NCBI GenBank assembly: GCA_032209605.1 | Contig: JASFXZ010000033.1 | Location: forward strand, 402,001-466,000 | DNA length: 64,000 nt | Direction: 5' to 3' | DNA from: Mactromeris polynyma | Lineage: Eukaryota > Mollusca > Bivalvia > Venerida > Mactridae | In this document: positions 1 through 27,175 of the stretch, in pieces | Position numbering within the stretch: the first letter of the stretch is position 1 | Layout: each line of letters begins with the position of its first letter | Translations under genes and position numbers: made by a program | Notes under the pieces: generated by a model | Databases searched by the model: none | Told to the model about the DNA's origin: nothing | Seen by the model: only the letters and a program-made list of their open reading frames with translations

Positions 1-637
1 TCACTTTGTGCATTTATTGTCACTAATTATCTCTCAATTATCCAAGTGTGAAAGTTCCCAGCATTACCCTTTGATTCGGCAATACAAACGTGATCATGGC
101 AGTATCGGGAACATAAAAGACATTTATAACAATGGTAAAAAAACGTCCTGTGTCGGAAAGAATTATCAAAGATTTTGTTTGTCACCGTATAAGATGGTTT
201 TCTGCAAAGACATAAATATTTTAGGTCTTTGTTTTCTGTAATTTAGTGTTTTATGCTTTAAGTGGTATTAAAATTGACAATGTATAAAAATTAAATCTCG
301 GATTTCTTTTAGTATGGCTCATCTGTGAGATTTTTCGTCCTGAAATCCATGAAAATGATCTAATTAAGAAATTTTGAAAGATTTACCCAACTTTCGTGTC
401 ACTGCGGTCCGACCAACTTCCTGCAATATATCTTTAAACCACGATAAATCAAAATCTGTTAAAGGTATCTTTCGTGTGCAAACCTTCTGCATTATGATGG
501 TATACATATTATGTTTCTGTGATTTCTACATCACTGTCCTTTTTTGAGTTTTTTAAGATCCCCTTTTGTACATTGAACTAAGAAGGGGCTGAAACAATAT
601 CTCTGAATTTAAATACTTTCCAATAGAGACAGATACT
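1..637. other. Left-edge stretch, no gene recognised
   Basis: AT-rich, with only a short 77-codon frame at 8-241 that has no family features I recognise. There are no repeats or RNA motifs visible. Confidence 0.4.
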
Positions 638-1097
638 GTGTGCAGAGATATATTAGAGTTCAAATTATGGACTTTCAACGATTTTTATTAAAAAGTGCAT
701 GTTTTTTTCTATAATTTCGAGTACACTATATATCGCGGTGTACGCGTGATCGGTATCCAACAGTGCACGCGCAGCATGACATCTGATTGAAGTGATAGAG
801 CCGGGTGCAGCGATTATACAGGATGTTAATTAACAATTAGTGCGCTTTATAGGGAAGAATTTGGGGGAAATGTGACATTTTATAGAATAGCCTTGAAATA
901 AAATATTGGTGTGGTGACAATAGATTGACTTTTTAATCTGTTACGGTGTGAAATTTAAAACAGTACACAGTAAAACTCGATTACAATAAATATATTATTT
1001 TACAATAATATTGTTTAACTTTATATTTAAAAGTGAAAATATGATATTGTAATACAGATGTTACAATTATTTAGGCAATAGCCTGCATAACTTATAT

Positions 1098-1127
1098 CAC
1101 GGACCTATATACCTATATAGGTCCGTG
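1098..1127. mobile_element. Tiny palindromic element copy 1 (30 bp) with 7-bp direct repeats
   Basis: A 30-bp near-perfect palindrome begins CACGGACCTATA and ends TATAGGTCCGTG. It is flanked on both sides by the exact 7-mer CTTATAT (1091-1097 and 1128-1134), which looks like a target-site duplication. Confidence 0.6.
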
Positions 1128-1860
1128 CTTATATAATATAGATTTAATACGACTAGGTTTGATAAGTTTTATATCGTTTTTTCGATAAAAGAGGGATTAT
1201 TCAATGAATAATATACATTAAATACTTTTCGTATGCAGAATTTCACATATCAACCATACTCGATTGGGCAACATAAAAAACTTTCTATGTAGGTAGGTTG
1301 TCAATAATATACTCATACATTTAGAAACATTCAATACAGATTTTCTCAAGGTTCGTGGACTTAGGAATACACGAAAGAGACTTTAAACGATAGTATTTCA
1401 TGTTCGTGCAACATGTATGCTATTTCCCGTTACAATCAACAGGTATGTGGGCTGTGGGACACTAACTGTGCAGCATCTTTAATTTGGCGGGTAGGCAGAG
1501 AGACGATAAAACGATTATTTGATATTGGTCTTGTCTGGCAACTTTTACACAAGGTTCCATTTCAGTTGATCATCATGCTTTTCTCTGCACATCCTCTATG
1601 TTAACTAACCCCGGACACGGAAGGAAGGCGTGTGGTGTTTGTATTTTGTACATCTTGTCGTGACCTTATAAGTGGGCATAACATATTTTGTTTCCTCTTC
1701 TCAAGTGTATATATTTTGTATATATGAACAATCATCAAGTGTTCGCCGTCTCTAGTGTTGGGGAGATAGCGTGGCCGAGCTATCGATATTTATATTGTTC
1801 TTTTATTTGTGTAAATTCTGATAAGTGTGAGGTTGTGAGCACCGCCGATTTTACAAGCTG

Positions 1861-1955
1861 GTACTCCTATTTTCACCAACCATTTAGTTTGTGTGTAGTG
1901 TCCCGCTTACCTTTGTTTTATTTACTTATATGAATATGTCTTCATGTCTCCAAGT
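1861..1955 (+). repeat. Dispersed repeat segment, inverted copy at 45197-45292
   Basis: About 95 bp is homologous to the reverse complement of 45197-45292 (shared TACTCCTATTTTCACC and GTCTTC.TGTCTCC). It links the left repeat block to the Tc1-like element. Confidence 0.5.
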
Positions 1956-1961
1956 ACGTTT

Positions 1962-2540
1962 GGGTGGCTATGCACTTTGTATGGGGTATTTCCTGCTCGA
2001 CGTTTGAGGTGGCTATGCACTTTGTATGGGGTATTTCCTGCTCGACGTTTGAGGTGGCTATGCACTTTGTATGGGGTATTTCCTGCTCGACGTTTGAGGT
2101 GGCTATGCACTTTGTATGGGGTATTTCCTGCTCGACGTTTGAGGTAGCTATGCACTTTGTATGGGGTATGTCCTGCTCGACGTTTGAGGTGGCTATGCAC
2201 TTTGTATGGGGTATTTCCTGCTCGACGTTTGAGGTGGCTGTGCACTTTGTATGGGGTATTTCCTGCTCGACGTTTGAGGTGGCTGTGCACTTTGTATGGG
2301 GTATTTCCTGCTCGACGTTTGAGGTGGCTGTGCACTTTGTATGGGGTATGTCCTGCTCGACGTTTGAGGTGGCTGTGCACTTTGTATGGGGTATGTCCTG
2401 CTCGACGTTTGAGGTGGCTGTGCACTTTGTATGGGGTATGTCCTGCTCGACGTTTGAGGTGGCTATGCACTTTGTATGGGGTATGTCCTGCTCGACGTTT
2501 GAGGTGGCTGTGCACTTTGTATGGGGTATGTCCTGCTCGA
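1962..2540. repeat. 45-bp minisatellite, about 13 copies
   Basis: The unit is GGCTATGCACTTTGTATGGG followed by GTATTTCCTGCTCGACGTTTGAGGT. Variants (CTATGC/CTGTGC, TATTTCC/TATGTCC) cluster along the array. The unit length is a multiple of three, so long spurious open frames run through it on both strands. Confidence 0.95.
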
Positions 2541-2750
2541 CTTCTTCTTTCATACTTATTTCACACTAACATCGATATGGTGTTAACTCTTGTTTTTAGT
2601 TTTTGAACTCTCAGCAGTAGTTTGTCTCCCTTTTCGGAAATAGTCAATTTTCTACGTTTGTTCGTTATACAGCTTAATTCGGGACGCGGATTATAACATG
2701 TACCGTATGATAAACGACACTTAGTGGGGTGATACTATATGTAGCCTGGA

Positions 2751-2996
2751 ATCCTGGCCAAACCTCCTATTGCTCCGCGTCGGTAAGGCCAGGCGTAATA
2801 GAATCCACGTGACTATGTTTCAGCGCTGATCAGGACTGAAGTTTACCACGTGATCAAGATACCGGATAAAGAAAATGCGCGCGCATGAGGTAATCTTGTC
2901 CAGTCATATAATCGAAGTGATTGTATTCCGCCTGGCTATACTGACAGCGTTAGCAATCAGTGAGCCAGGACCCCAGGCTATACTATATGCTGGTCC
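2751..2996. mobile_element. MITE-like unit with about 58-bp imperfect inverted ends
   Basis: The start (GGAATCCTGGCCA ... GCCAGGCGTAATAGAATC) and the reverse complement of the end (GGGGTCCTGGCT ... GCCAGGCGGAATACAATC) align. No target duplication is evident. Confidence 0.4.
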
Positions 2997-3030
2997 CGGT
3001 CTCATCCGGTTGCCGGTTTCCTCTGTCTTG

Positions 3031-3193
3031 CGTTCGGTAATGGCCAACACTCGCTCGCGTTACAAAACTGTGCACGCGTTTTGCTACTGAACACACTTTG
3101 CCAAATATGGTGCGCGCACTGAGCGCCTACTAGCTAACGCAACCCGAGGTATAGCAACACTGCGTTCAGTTACGGCTAACATTCGCTCGCCTT
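3031..3193. repeat. Diverged direct duplication, units at 3031-3062 and 3162-3193
   Basis: GCGTTCGGTAATGGCCAACA and GCGTTCAGTTACGGCTAACA start two 32-bp copies, both followed by TCGCTCGC. An inverted trace (TGCGTTCAGTTACGGC) lies near 4267-4285. Confidence 0.45.
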
Positions 3194-3254
3194 TTGTTTT
3201 GTATCCCTGGTCCACCGTATCACAATGACTGCACACGGGGAACCAAATTGCAAA
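3194..3254. repeat. Dispersed repeat, second copy at 28173-28231
   Basis: TTGTTTTGTATCCCTG, then CACTGCACACGGG-like sequence, then AACCAAATTGCAAA is shared in the same orientation with the copy just downstream of SPT2. Confidence 0.6.
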
Positions 3255-4205
3255 ATGAACGCATGCTGGTTCCCTGTCTTTGAGGCTGGGAACAAGAATA
3301 ACCAGAGCACAAAAGTGCTGTGGGAAGGTACCACTCGTCTCTGTAGCCAAGCTGGTAACTCGTTGCATACAAGTTTCCGTTTTGTTACTAAACAAATTTA
3401 TAATATCAAAGTACATGTATGAGTAAATAGGTAAGATGGTTTGCATGGAATATGAAATAAAACTAAAACATAAGACAGAAATGCGAAAAAGAATAAAAAA
3501 TTATTGAAAAATAGTCAACATTTTTTCCAAGAGATCTTCTTTCCGACTTGTTCTAGAAATGCTAGATTTTCAAACCGAATAAAGAAAAATGGTCAGTAAT
3601 AATGGTAGAACCTTAAAATTGTAAAAAAGTGAATGTTTGTCACGATTGTAATTAAATGAAATACAAAGATATCAGACCCTTTATGTAACGTTTGTGAATA
3701 CTTAATTATAAAATGACACATTGAATTATATCAGCACGAACTTAGACTAAAAAATCAGTATGTCCAGGCATAAAGTTATGATATCACTAGCTTGCCATAG
3801 GTTATGAGTTATCTCGTTGTAGTGGGGTATTTTCCAATTAATTTTCCAAGCACAGAGTGAGATGTACGTAGAAAGATGACACCGATAATTTTCGTAGTCG
3901 TGCACAACGAGACCATATCTACGATAAATCCAAAACTGTATCCAAACTCGTGTGTATTAATACATTGCTTTAAACCCCATCTGAACTCCATAGAAACAGC
4001 TAATTAGCTCACAAACTACTTTAGCAGGTCACCTTTGAAACATTTCATTTTATTGAAACGTTTATGATATTATTTCGTTCGGTGAACGTTGGATCTATTT
4101 TGTTTGCGTAGTAATTAGGATGTGGACGTTTTTGACATGTTACCGGCTTTCAGTCTTTTTTGTGTTTTGAAAACGGGAACCAATTGTTGTATCCACACTA
4201 CTACA

Positions 4206-4228
4206 GACGGTACCTGAGCGGTACCGTC
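4206..4228. repeat. Short perfect hairpin
   Basis: GACGGTACC, a 5-base loop TGAGC, then GGTACCGTC. Function unknown. Confidence 0.5.
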
Positions 4229-4806
4229 CTAAAACGAGGCGTTCGATCGGGAACTGTGAGCGGCTTCCGTTCGCCGTAACTGAACGCATGGCTGGTCTCT
4301 CTTACAACCGGCAATTACAAAAGATCGGCAAATTAAACCGGAAATATGAAAAATCTATATTGCGATTCACGATGAATTGTAATGTTTTGAAAGTGAAGTA
4401 AATACAGTTTGCAAATTTCGGATCATAAAATAAATAGAAAATTCGGGCATTTCAGAAGAACAGAACTTTTTTATTTAATTACTTTTGGAATTTCTATAAA
4501 TGCCGCAGATCTTTTTTCCTGATTTTTCTTCGGGAAGGAATTAAATCTCTCATTTTCAAGACAATACACAAAGAGTTCTCGCATTTCATTAACTATAGAA
4601 CTAACATTAGTGCAGTAATTGCCTTTCTTGTAGCAGATGGCAAAACTTGAGTCCACAGTCATGTCAATTCGGCTGCTGTTGAACCCGTAAAACTTGAATA
4701 TATCTGAGCTAATTGATTTTGAAGTTTTATAAAGAATTCCTCCTTCAGATTGTTGCATGTGTAATCGGAATATGAGCACAAAGTTTAGCTCACTTTAAGC
4801 TTTGAT

Positions 4807-4836
4807 CACGGACATATGTTTATATGTATGTCCGTG
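4807..4836. mobile_element. Tiny palindromic element copy 2 (30 bp) with 7-bp direct repeats
   Basis: It has the same length and ends as copy 1 (CACGGACATATG ... ATGTCCGTG). The flanking exact 7-mers CTTTGAT at 4800-4806 and 4837-4843 differ from those of copy 1, as expected for an independent insertion. Confidence 0.6.
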
Positions 4837-5120
4837 CTTTGATGTAAAGCCGATTCACTGTTGTATGGTTCTTTTATTCTTCTTTTAATATTCTGTATTT
4901 CACCGTATAATTTCATATGATACTTAAAATGAAGGGTTTTGTTAAAAAATAACTCGGATGTGTCATAATGTTATTGCCCTCTACGATACTATGCAAATAT
5001 TTTATGCAATCCATGCCGTTGCAGTTGTTTAATGAAGGAAATTCGGAATCAGTGCAATATTAGCCGAAGTAAAAAAATGATAATTAAAAATCAATGTCCC
5101 AATTAGTATGTATATATGTT

Positions 5121-5254
5121 AATAAATAAGTGATTTGATATTGGCCCTGTTATTTGTCCGAGGGCAGTCGTATTGGCACGAGGCCGAAGGCCGAGGGCCA
5201 ATACGACTGTCCCGAGGACAAATAACAGGGCCAATGTCAAATCACTTATTTATT
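5121..5254. repeat. 134-bp near-perfect palindrome
   Basis: Left arm AATAAATAAGTGATTTGATA then TTGGCCCTGTTATTTGTCCG ... GTCGTATTGGC; the right arm is its near-exact reverse complement, around a loop of about 20 bp. It is probably a fold-back MITE. Confidence 0.75.
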
Positions 5255-5405
5255 GACAATTTTATTAAATAACTTCATGTACTTATAAATAAAGGATTTA
5301 AATACTGACTTTAAAATAAAATGGCTGCCGTTTCCGAATTTCCAGCTGCGAATCTATATCATTTTTTGGCCCTGTTTAATTAGCCAATCAAATTCTTTAA
5401 AATGC

Positions 5406-5464
5406 GGGCCAATATCAATATCAGTTAGCGGCCCCGGGCCGAAAAGTGATATTGATATTGGCCC
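5406..5464. repeat. 59-bp hairpin related to the 5121-5254 palindrome
   Basis: GGGCCAATATCAATATCA and GGCC on the left mirror GGCC and TGATATTGATATTGGCCC on the right. It shares the ATATTGGCCCTGTTAT end with the preceding palindrome. Confidence 0.65.
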
Positions 5465-5780
5465 TGTTATAGAGGAGGCCTTTGTATTATTGGACGAGGC
5501 AAATGCTGTGTTTAAGGGCTAATAATTAATAGTTATTTAATAAAAAGGCTTATTTTACAAGATTATGATTAATATTGAATCAGGTATGGTAATATACATA
5601 AATTTTACATGAATTTTATATTTATAGACAGCGGTTGTTTCAAATAATAAATAAAACTGGTAGGAAAGTGCAGTTGTCCTAGTGGTCATACACACGTTTT
5701 GGAATAGAGTTAAGAGCTGGCTAGTCATCATCAGTAGGGTTTCGTTTCCTATTGGGGTGGATCACACATGTCATTGTACT

Positions 5781-5846
5781 TTCGGCCTACTGTTGCCAGC
5801 TGTCTTGACTTGTCCTGTGATGTATTCCATTCATTAAACCCCCCTG
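5781..5846 (+). repeat. Dispersed repeat, second copy at 43491-43557
   Basis: TTCGGCCTA, then TGTTGCCAGCTGTCTTGACT and TGTCCTGTGAT are shared. This is the second interior segment in common with the Tc1-like element. Confidence 0.55.
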
Positions 5847-6425
5847 TTTGTCCTCATTAATTCTCCTTAATTGTTCTTTATGGTCGGCTAGGCCATTCCT
5901 TGCGCCCTTGTTCTATTGTGTATTTACCATTGTACTTCCTCAAATGCCTGATGTTTTATTAACTGTTGTTTTCTCGGAGGTCTGTGTGGGGGACATTGTC
6001 TTATACGTATGTGGCGTTCCCATGGTAACTTATCATCTCTTCTATTGTTATATTTATATGTTTAAACTTCAAATACCATACTGCTAACATCACGTAATAC
6101 CAATATTTCACCTCAATCTATTATATAGATAGTTATATTACCCCCCAAATTCTTCATAAAAATGTCACTCGGTGTTAAATTAAGTTTACATTGCACCCGA
6201 CTGTATCGCTTCAATCAGTTGTCATGCTGCGCGTATGCTGTTGTACCGATGAAGTGTTTACTATAATCTGGGACCAATATATAATATCTAGTGTATTTGC
6301 AATTATTAAACAAAAAAAGAAAAGTTGTTTAAAAGGGAAAACTTAATTAGATAAACCACATTAAATCTGAAAAGTGCGCTAGAAACTAAAAACATTTTGA
6401 ACTCTAATATATTTGCACACTTCCA

Positions 6426-7532
6426 GTGTGAAGTGTTACTTTGATGAGAATATTTGTTTGACACATCATATATCATATTTATAAAATCCGGTGAGCTTCA
6501 AAAGAACAATTTCCATAAATATAATAAACTGTAATATAAGTAGAAATTGTCACAGACCCCTTTGAACCCACGACCCGTACGTAGAGACCGGAGGAGACCG
6601 CAGACCGGATGAGACCGGCACCGGATTTTAGTATATCCCGACTTATGTTTACTTTTTTGGTTTGTCGAATAACGTTTCCTATTTACGAATTAGTCTTTAC
6701 TTTATATTGGTGAACGAAAAAGGAACTAAGAATTCAAACGTGAGTGAATGACATCGTTTAGGTTTTTGTATTTTTCAGCATAACTTAACGGAGTAAATTA
6801 CGTTTGTATTTTGCTGAATTCGAGATTTTGTTTGCGCTAGGTACGCCTATCAATGCCATATTATGGTTTGTGTAAAATAGCAGAGTTGTCTCCCCTCAAG
6901 ACAAGTTTAAATTAATTTTATATTCTGTAGGGTTCATGGACTATCTTTCTTCTGTTTTAATGCATTAAGTTGTTCCAAACATGTAGGAGTGTGTGTGTAC
7001 TGATGTTTCTAACTCGGCTGTAGTTTGCGTAACTCACTAGTGACTATATATGCTCCATGGACACTAAATCTTCTGAACCTCTGATCTTACCAGCTTTCAT
7101 AGATAACTTCAAACCTCTTTTTCATGAATAGTTTTCGTTACATTTCATAATAATTCTGGAACATATTTATTATTAGAAATTGAATTATATTTTTGTGTTT
7201 CGTATTCAAACTGCACCTGTAATATTTAGAAGTTCGACAGTTCTACTTTCACTTTCATATTGTATTCCCCATCAGCCATTTTTAATGGCAAATTTTGGGC
7301 CGATATTGGGCCCCATTCCCCAAAGAAAAAGTTTTTTTTTTCCCCTGCTTAGAAAGAAAATTCCCTTTCAGTTTAAAATAAGTATAAACATACCCAAATA
7401 CGAGATTCCTGATGCAAATTTCCCCTATCAAAGGATCAGCCATAATTCCCCTGAAACTGAATAAATTGCTGCACATGTATACATGGTCAAATCAAATTCA
7501 TGAGATAATCAAGATATTATTTAATATTTCAG
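6426..7532. other. Upstream region and 5' intron of DEF8
   Basis: No coding sequence is recognised. It contains a small AGACCGGAG-type degenerate repeat at 6578-6615. A non-coding DEF8 exon and promoter are expected here or further left, but I cannot point to them. Confidence 0.35.
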
Positions 7533-7555
7533 ACGTGTAATGAGATACTTTGACA

Positions 7556-23238
<15,683 letters not shown>

Positions 23239-23520
23239 CCCATAGGTGATGGATGGTCGCACGCACGCATGCACGTGGCGCGCCTGTCACTATTTGGTAG
23301 CCAGATAAACCTGCTGTCTTTGATTACAACTGTGATATTCTGTTATATGATGTTTTACTTGGTTCCATTTTTAATGTGTTATATCCCTGACTTTTAATTA
23401 CTGTTTTACTACCTGAATTGATTTTAAACAACTTATGAACTGAAATATTTAATTTGGATAATTTGATTGAAAATTATTCATTTCATTCCAGCTCATACTT
23501 TTATCTTCTCTTTCTTGTAC

Positions 23521-24015
23521 TGTTTGTATAACACAGATTGATACTTGTATATGTTTGTATAACACAGATTGATACTTGTATATGTTTGTATAACACAGAT
23601 TGATACTTGTATATGTTTGTATAACACAGATTGATACTTGTATATGTTTGTATAACACAGATTGATACCTGTATATGTTTGTATAACACAGATTGATACT
23701 TGTATATGTTTGTATAACACAGATTGATACCTGTATATGTTTGTATAACACAGATTGATACCTGTATATGTTTCTATAACACAGATACCTGTATATGTTT
23801 GTATAACACAGATTGATACTTGTATATGTTTCTATAACACAGATACCTGTGTATGTTTGTATAACACAGATTGATACTTGTATATGTTTCTATAACACAG
23901 ATACCTGTATATGTTTGTATAACACAGATTGATACCTGTATATGTTTCTATAACACAGATACCTGTATATGTTTGTATAACACAGATTGATACTTGTATA
24001 TGTTTGTATAACACT
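23521..24015. repeat. 31-bp minisatellite with 25-bp short form, downstream of DEF8 stop
   Basis: The unit is TGTTTGTATAACACAGATTG followed by ATACTTGTATA; copies with TTTCTATAACACAGATACC lack ATTG and neighbours. It probably lies within the DEF8 3' UTR or just beyond. Confidence 0.95.
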
Positions 24016-24225
24016 GATACATTATTGTTCTCAGTTCATGAGCTCTGGGAATCATTTCATCATTTTTATATCTTCAATATGTTAAAGACACTCGCATATG
24101 ATTTTCAATTATCTACTTATGAATAACAAATGATTTTATGTCACAATTGACTTACTGCGTTGCCTGGTTCTATAATGGGCACAAGGGCTGACTTATACTA
24201 ATGTGCTTTTACAATTTAGTATATT

Positions 24226-24236
24226 AATAAAATAAA
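24226..24236 (+). promoter_or_regulatory. Candidate DEF8 polyadenylation signal
   Basis: Two overlapping AATAAA hexamers lie about 1 kb after the DEF8 stop, followed by a T-rich stretch. Another AATAAA at 25784-25789 is an alternative. If the first is used, the 31-bp array at 23521-24015 would be in the 3' UTR. Confidence 0.3.
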
Positions 24237-25214
24237 CATAACATTTGTTTTCATAAATTATTGAATGTATTAAACTTATTTTCAGAAACTTCTTGAGGCC
24301 ATACCAATATAGTTCTATAGTAATATTATCTGCCCTTTAAAAGTTGTTTTAATAGAGTAAATTATAAGTCTTCAGTATTCAGTTATAGTCACAAAACAGT
24401 GAAGTAATGATCTTAACTTTGTCAGTGTCATAAATCTCTGATGTTAGTCAGTTCATGGTGTAATTATTATTGGCATCTTTATGCCGTGGAATGTACACAG
24501 TTACATCTTTGAGAGGTACATTACATTGTGGCTACCTCGTAGCTCGCTCAGTCCTATAAGAACTCGACAAAGGTGTGTGTATACAAATGTAGTTTGTTTT
24601 TGCCTTTTTTCAAGCATTGTCATGGAATATGGAAATGGGGCAATTTGTTGCTATGTAGATTTAATTATCCTTTTCAGATATAGCAAAGTTGTCCCACTTA
24701 TTCTTGATTTGTTGCCGTGCTCCAGTGTTTACCAGTCAGCTGATCTATCTAGGAATTAGGCTGTTTCATCAAAGAAGCAATATTGTATTGTTGATTTTAA
24801 CTGAAATCCTCCAGCAAACTGAGTTGATGTGAGATAGCTGTCAAGTATTCGGTACATTTATCTCTCTTTTACATAACATGCTATATTTGTACTATACATC
24901 ATGCTACATATTCTCTCAGATTCTATATATGTACTCTCTATACAGTCCATGTTCATGTTATGGTTGTAAACAAACTGAGGTGGTCAGCCAATGAAAACGT
25001 GTTTTGCAAAATATTGACCAATCGACATTCTGTACACAATAACAGTATTCTCAACTAGTCTTGAATCAATAGTATAAAAAACTTGAGGAAAGCACAAGAC
25101 TGGGTTAGATGATGTACAACCCTGGCTTTAAATGTCTGCTTTGCTTATGTCAGATTTTGTTGTGTGCTTCCTCGAGCTTATTTCTATAAATACCATTCAA
25201 CAAACTGAATGTAT
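24237..25214. other. Intergenic, left part of DEF8/SPT2 convergent region
   Basis: No gene recognised. Short frames here have no family features. Confidence 0.35.
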
Positions 25215-25352
25215 TCCAGAGGGGGAGAGGGAGTGCACGTCCATTCCAGAGAGAGGGGGAGAGGGAGTGCACGTCCATTCTGAGAGAGGGGGAGAGGGAG
25301 TGCACGTCCATTCTGAGAGAGGGGGAGAGGGAGTGCACGTCCATTCTGAGAG
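25215..25352. repeat. 33-bp minisatellite, about 4 copies
   Basis: The unit is GAGAGAGGGGGAGAGGGAGT followed by GCACGTCCATTCT, G-rich on the + strand. Confidence 0.9.
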
Positions 25353-26636
25353 AATATAAACGAGACACACAGTTACAAATGTTGTATGTATGTAAAAGGG
25401 AGATAACTTATAACTGGATGTGATAACTTGTGCATATGAAATAAGTTTCAGTTTAGTATTGGCAACAGGAATACCTCCTTCATAACAGAGTGGTCACTTG
25501 TAATTAAAGATGGATATTTCTCCAGCTTTAACGTGAGGTAAATGTTGCACCACATGGACAATCCTTTTGCCAAATACAGGGGGATTTTTGTATTCAGTGG
25601 CAATGCCCTGAAAGAGCAACAACATTGTACTCCCCAGCATGATGTTTTTGCAATGAAACAGTCATATAATTATGTTTAAATAACATAATGTCACGTTGAT
25701 ATTATTATATAGGGTGCTAGGTTTCCACATCTGTGATTTATAAGAATTGATGTTTATTTTATTTAAAATAATAAAATTGTCACAATAAATATATGTTGTT
25801 ATTTCACACGACCTGGATTATCATGTTGAACATCAGAGAAGGTAGACCACGAAGTATACTTCATTGTTTTTAAGGAGAGATGTTTAAAGATATACTATGC
25901 TCATTATGTTGCCTAAAAAACGTGAAAAATAGTTAAACATAAATGTGCATTATCACAGATAACATTTACAATGTTTTTCCCTGTATTTGTCGAAAAGACA
26001 TTTGTATTATCAAATTTAAAAAAACTTCCCTTCTTTAAACAAGCAGGTGTTTTTTTCTAGGTTTGTCTGTTAGCAATATGATTAAACAAGATTATTTTAA
26101 ACGGTTATACATGGCAATGGTTCCTATTAATGATGTTTTAGACAACAATACTGGATGAAACCCTTTTAACAACTGTAGATTCAGATGAGTCAGATACATC
26201 TTTAACAGACAAACATAAGATTGAAGTCAAATACAATCCAGACATAAATTTATTCAAAAAACGTTCCCACATGTGAACACAAGCATACCAGTACCAGTTG
26301 TATATATACATGTAAAGTAGTTGTACAGAACACAGTTAACATGTACACAATCATCACAGTGTAATTGTTATTTCTTACTGAATTCAAGTATAGTCCAGCA
26401 CTATGAAGTACATTGAGGACTTCTTAGTACAGACATGAAATATAAGCCCCTCACAAGGTTGTGGCAACTCTGAAGGGACTGGAATATAATCTGTTGATTA
26501 TCTATCTGCGTAGACAGTTCTGTAAAACTCGTGCTTATGAAAGACAATAGGGCGTGTTGGTCAAATAATGGTGATTGTTACATGCAGTGCTCCAGCCAGG
26601 AAAAATGAGAAACAACAGGATACTGAACTAGGGAAG
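25353..26636. other. Intergenic / possible SPT2 3' UTR
   Basis: AT-rich, with AATAAA motifs on both strands (25784, 26254). No coding sequence recognised. Confidence 0.35.
26249..26254 (-). promoter_or_regulatory. Candidate SPT2 polyadenylation signal
   Basis: This is the first canonical AATAAA I found on the - strand below the SPT2 stop, about 2.1 kb away. ATTAAA variants closer in (near 28261 and 27585) are alternatives. Confidence 0.22.
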
Positions 26637-26714
26637 TCTGAGCGAGGATTTACATGTGGGTCAGTGGCTGGTTTGTCTGAGTGAGGATTTACATGTGGGT
26701 CAGTGGCTGGTTTG
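26637..26714. repeat. 39-bp direct duplication
   Basis: TCTGAGCGAGGATTTACATG followed by TGGGTCAGTGGCTGGTTTG is present twice back to back with one difference (GCG/GTG). Confidence 0.9.
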
Positions 26715-26744
26715 TTTATTGTTTTACTGGATTTAAGGTCATTT

Positions 26745-26985
26745 TTACAACTTCAGTCATATATGGCGGTCAGTTGACCTAACCAGCTTTCCTGGAATGT
26801 ATCAACCAGTACAACATGCCCATCCGCAAGCAGCTGACAACTTCCTGTCATAAATCAGAGGCGGAGGGCAAGTGACCATAGCCAAATGTCACTGAAGGAC
26901 ATGACCTGCCCCACCGGGGATCAAACTTAGGACCCCCTGGGTCACACCACAGGGCTCTACCGAATGAGCTACCCAGGCAGGGGTA
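26745..26985 (-). mobile_element. tRNA-headed SINE, minus strand
   Basis: Read on the - strand from 26981, a box A-like TAGCTCATTCGGTAGAGC and a box B-like GTTTGATCCCC are correctly spaced, then a body with GACAGGAAGTTGTCAG. The head does not fold as a functional tRNA. The 3' limit is approximate. Confidence 0.6.
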
Positions 26986-27175
26986 TAAATGCATTCCATT
27001 CAGACAGTTGACACATCAACACAAATGGGTACTCAGCAATGACAGGCTAAAGGCACAAGTAAAAAGGGGCAAGGTTTTGAAAAAGGGGAAGAGTGAGAAA
27101 AAGGGGCATTGTGTTGTGAAAATCAGGTAAGGAGCCACAACCTTGCAGGTACACTGAGTCAGAACATAACTATAA

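Larger units (their letters stand above)
638..6420. mobile_element. Large inverted-repeat-bounded block (possible decayed DNA element)
   Basis: A left arm at 638 to about 922 and a right arm at about 6086-6420 are reverse-complement homologues. Both have GTGTGCA then ATATATTAGAGTTCAAA at the outer end, and CGCGCAGCATGACA, TGATTGAAG and AATTTGGGGG further in. The arms have drifted apart with indels in the middle. No flanking duplication and no intact transposase are visible. The interior holds a 45-bp array, a MITE-like unit, two tiny palindromes and hairpins, so it is a nest of repeats. It shares interior segments with the 43301-46043 element. It may be one old element or a mosaic. Confidence 0.38.

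Noticed and set aside
1922..2606. Long open frames on both strands (about 200 codons)
   Set aside because: They are products of the 45-bp array, whose unit is a multiple of three without stops. They have no flanking coding sequence or splice signals.
7180..7464. 94-codon frame just before DEF8
   Set aside because: No family features, the reverse strand is partly open as well, and DEF8 has its own upstream stop and start.
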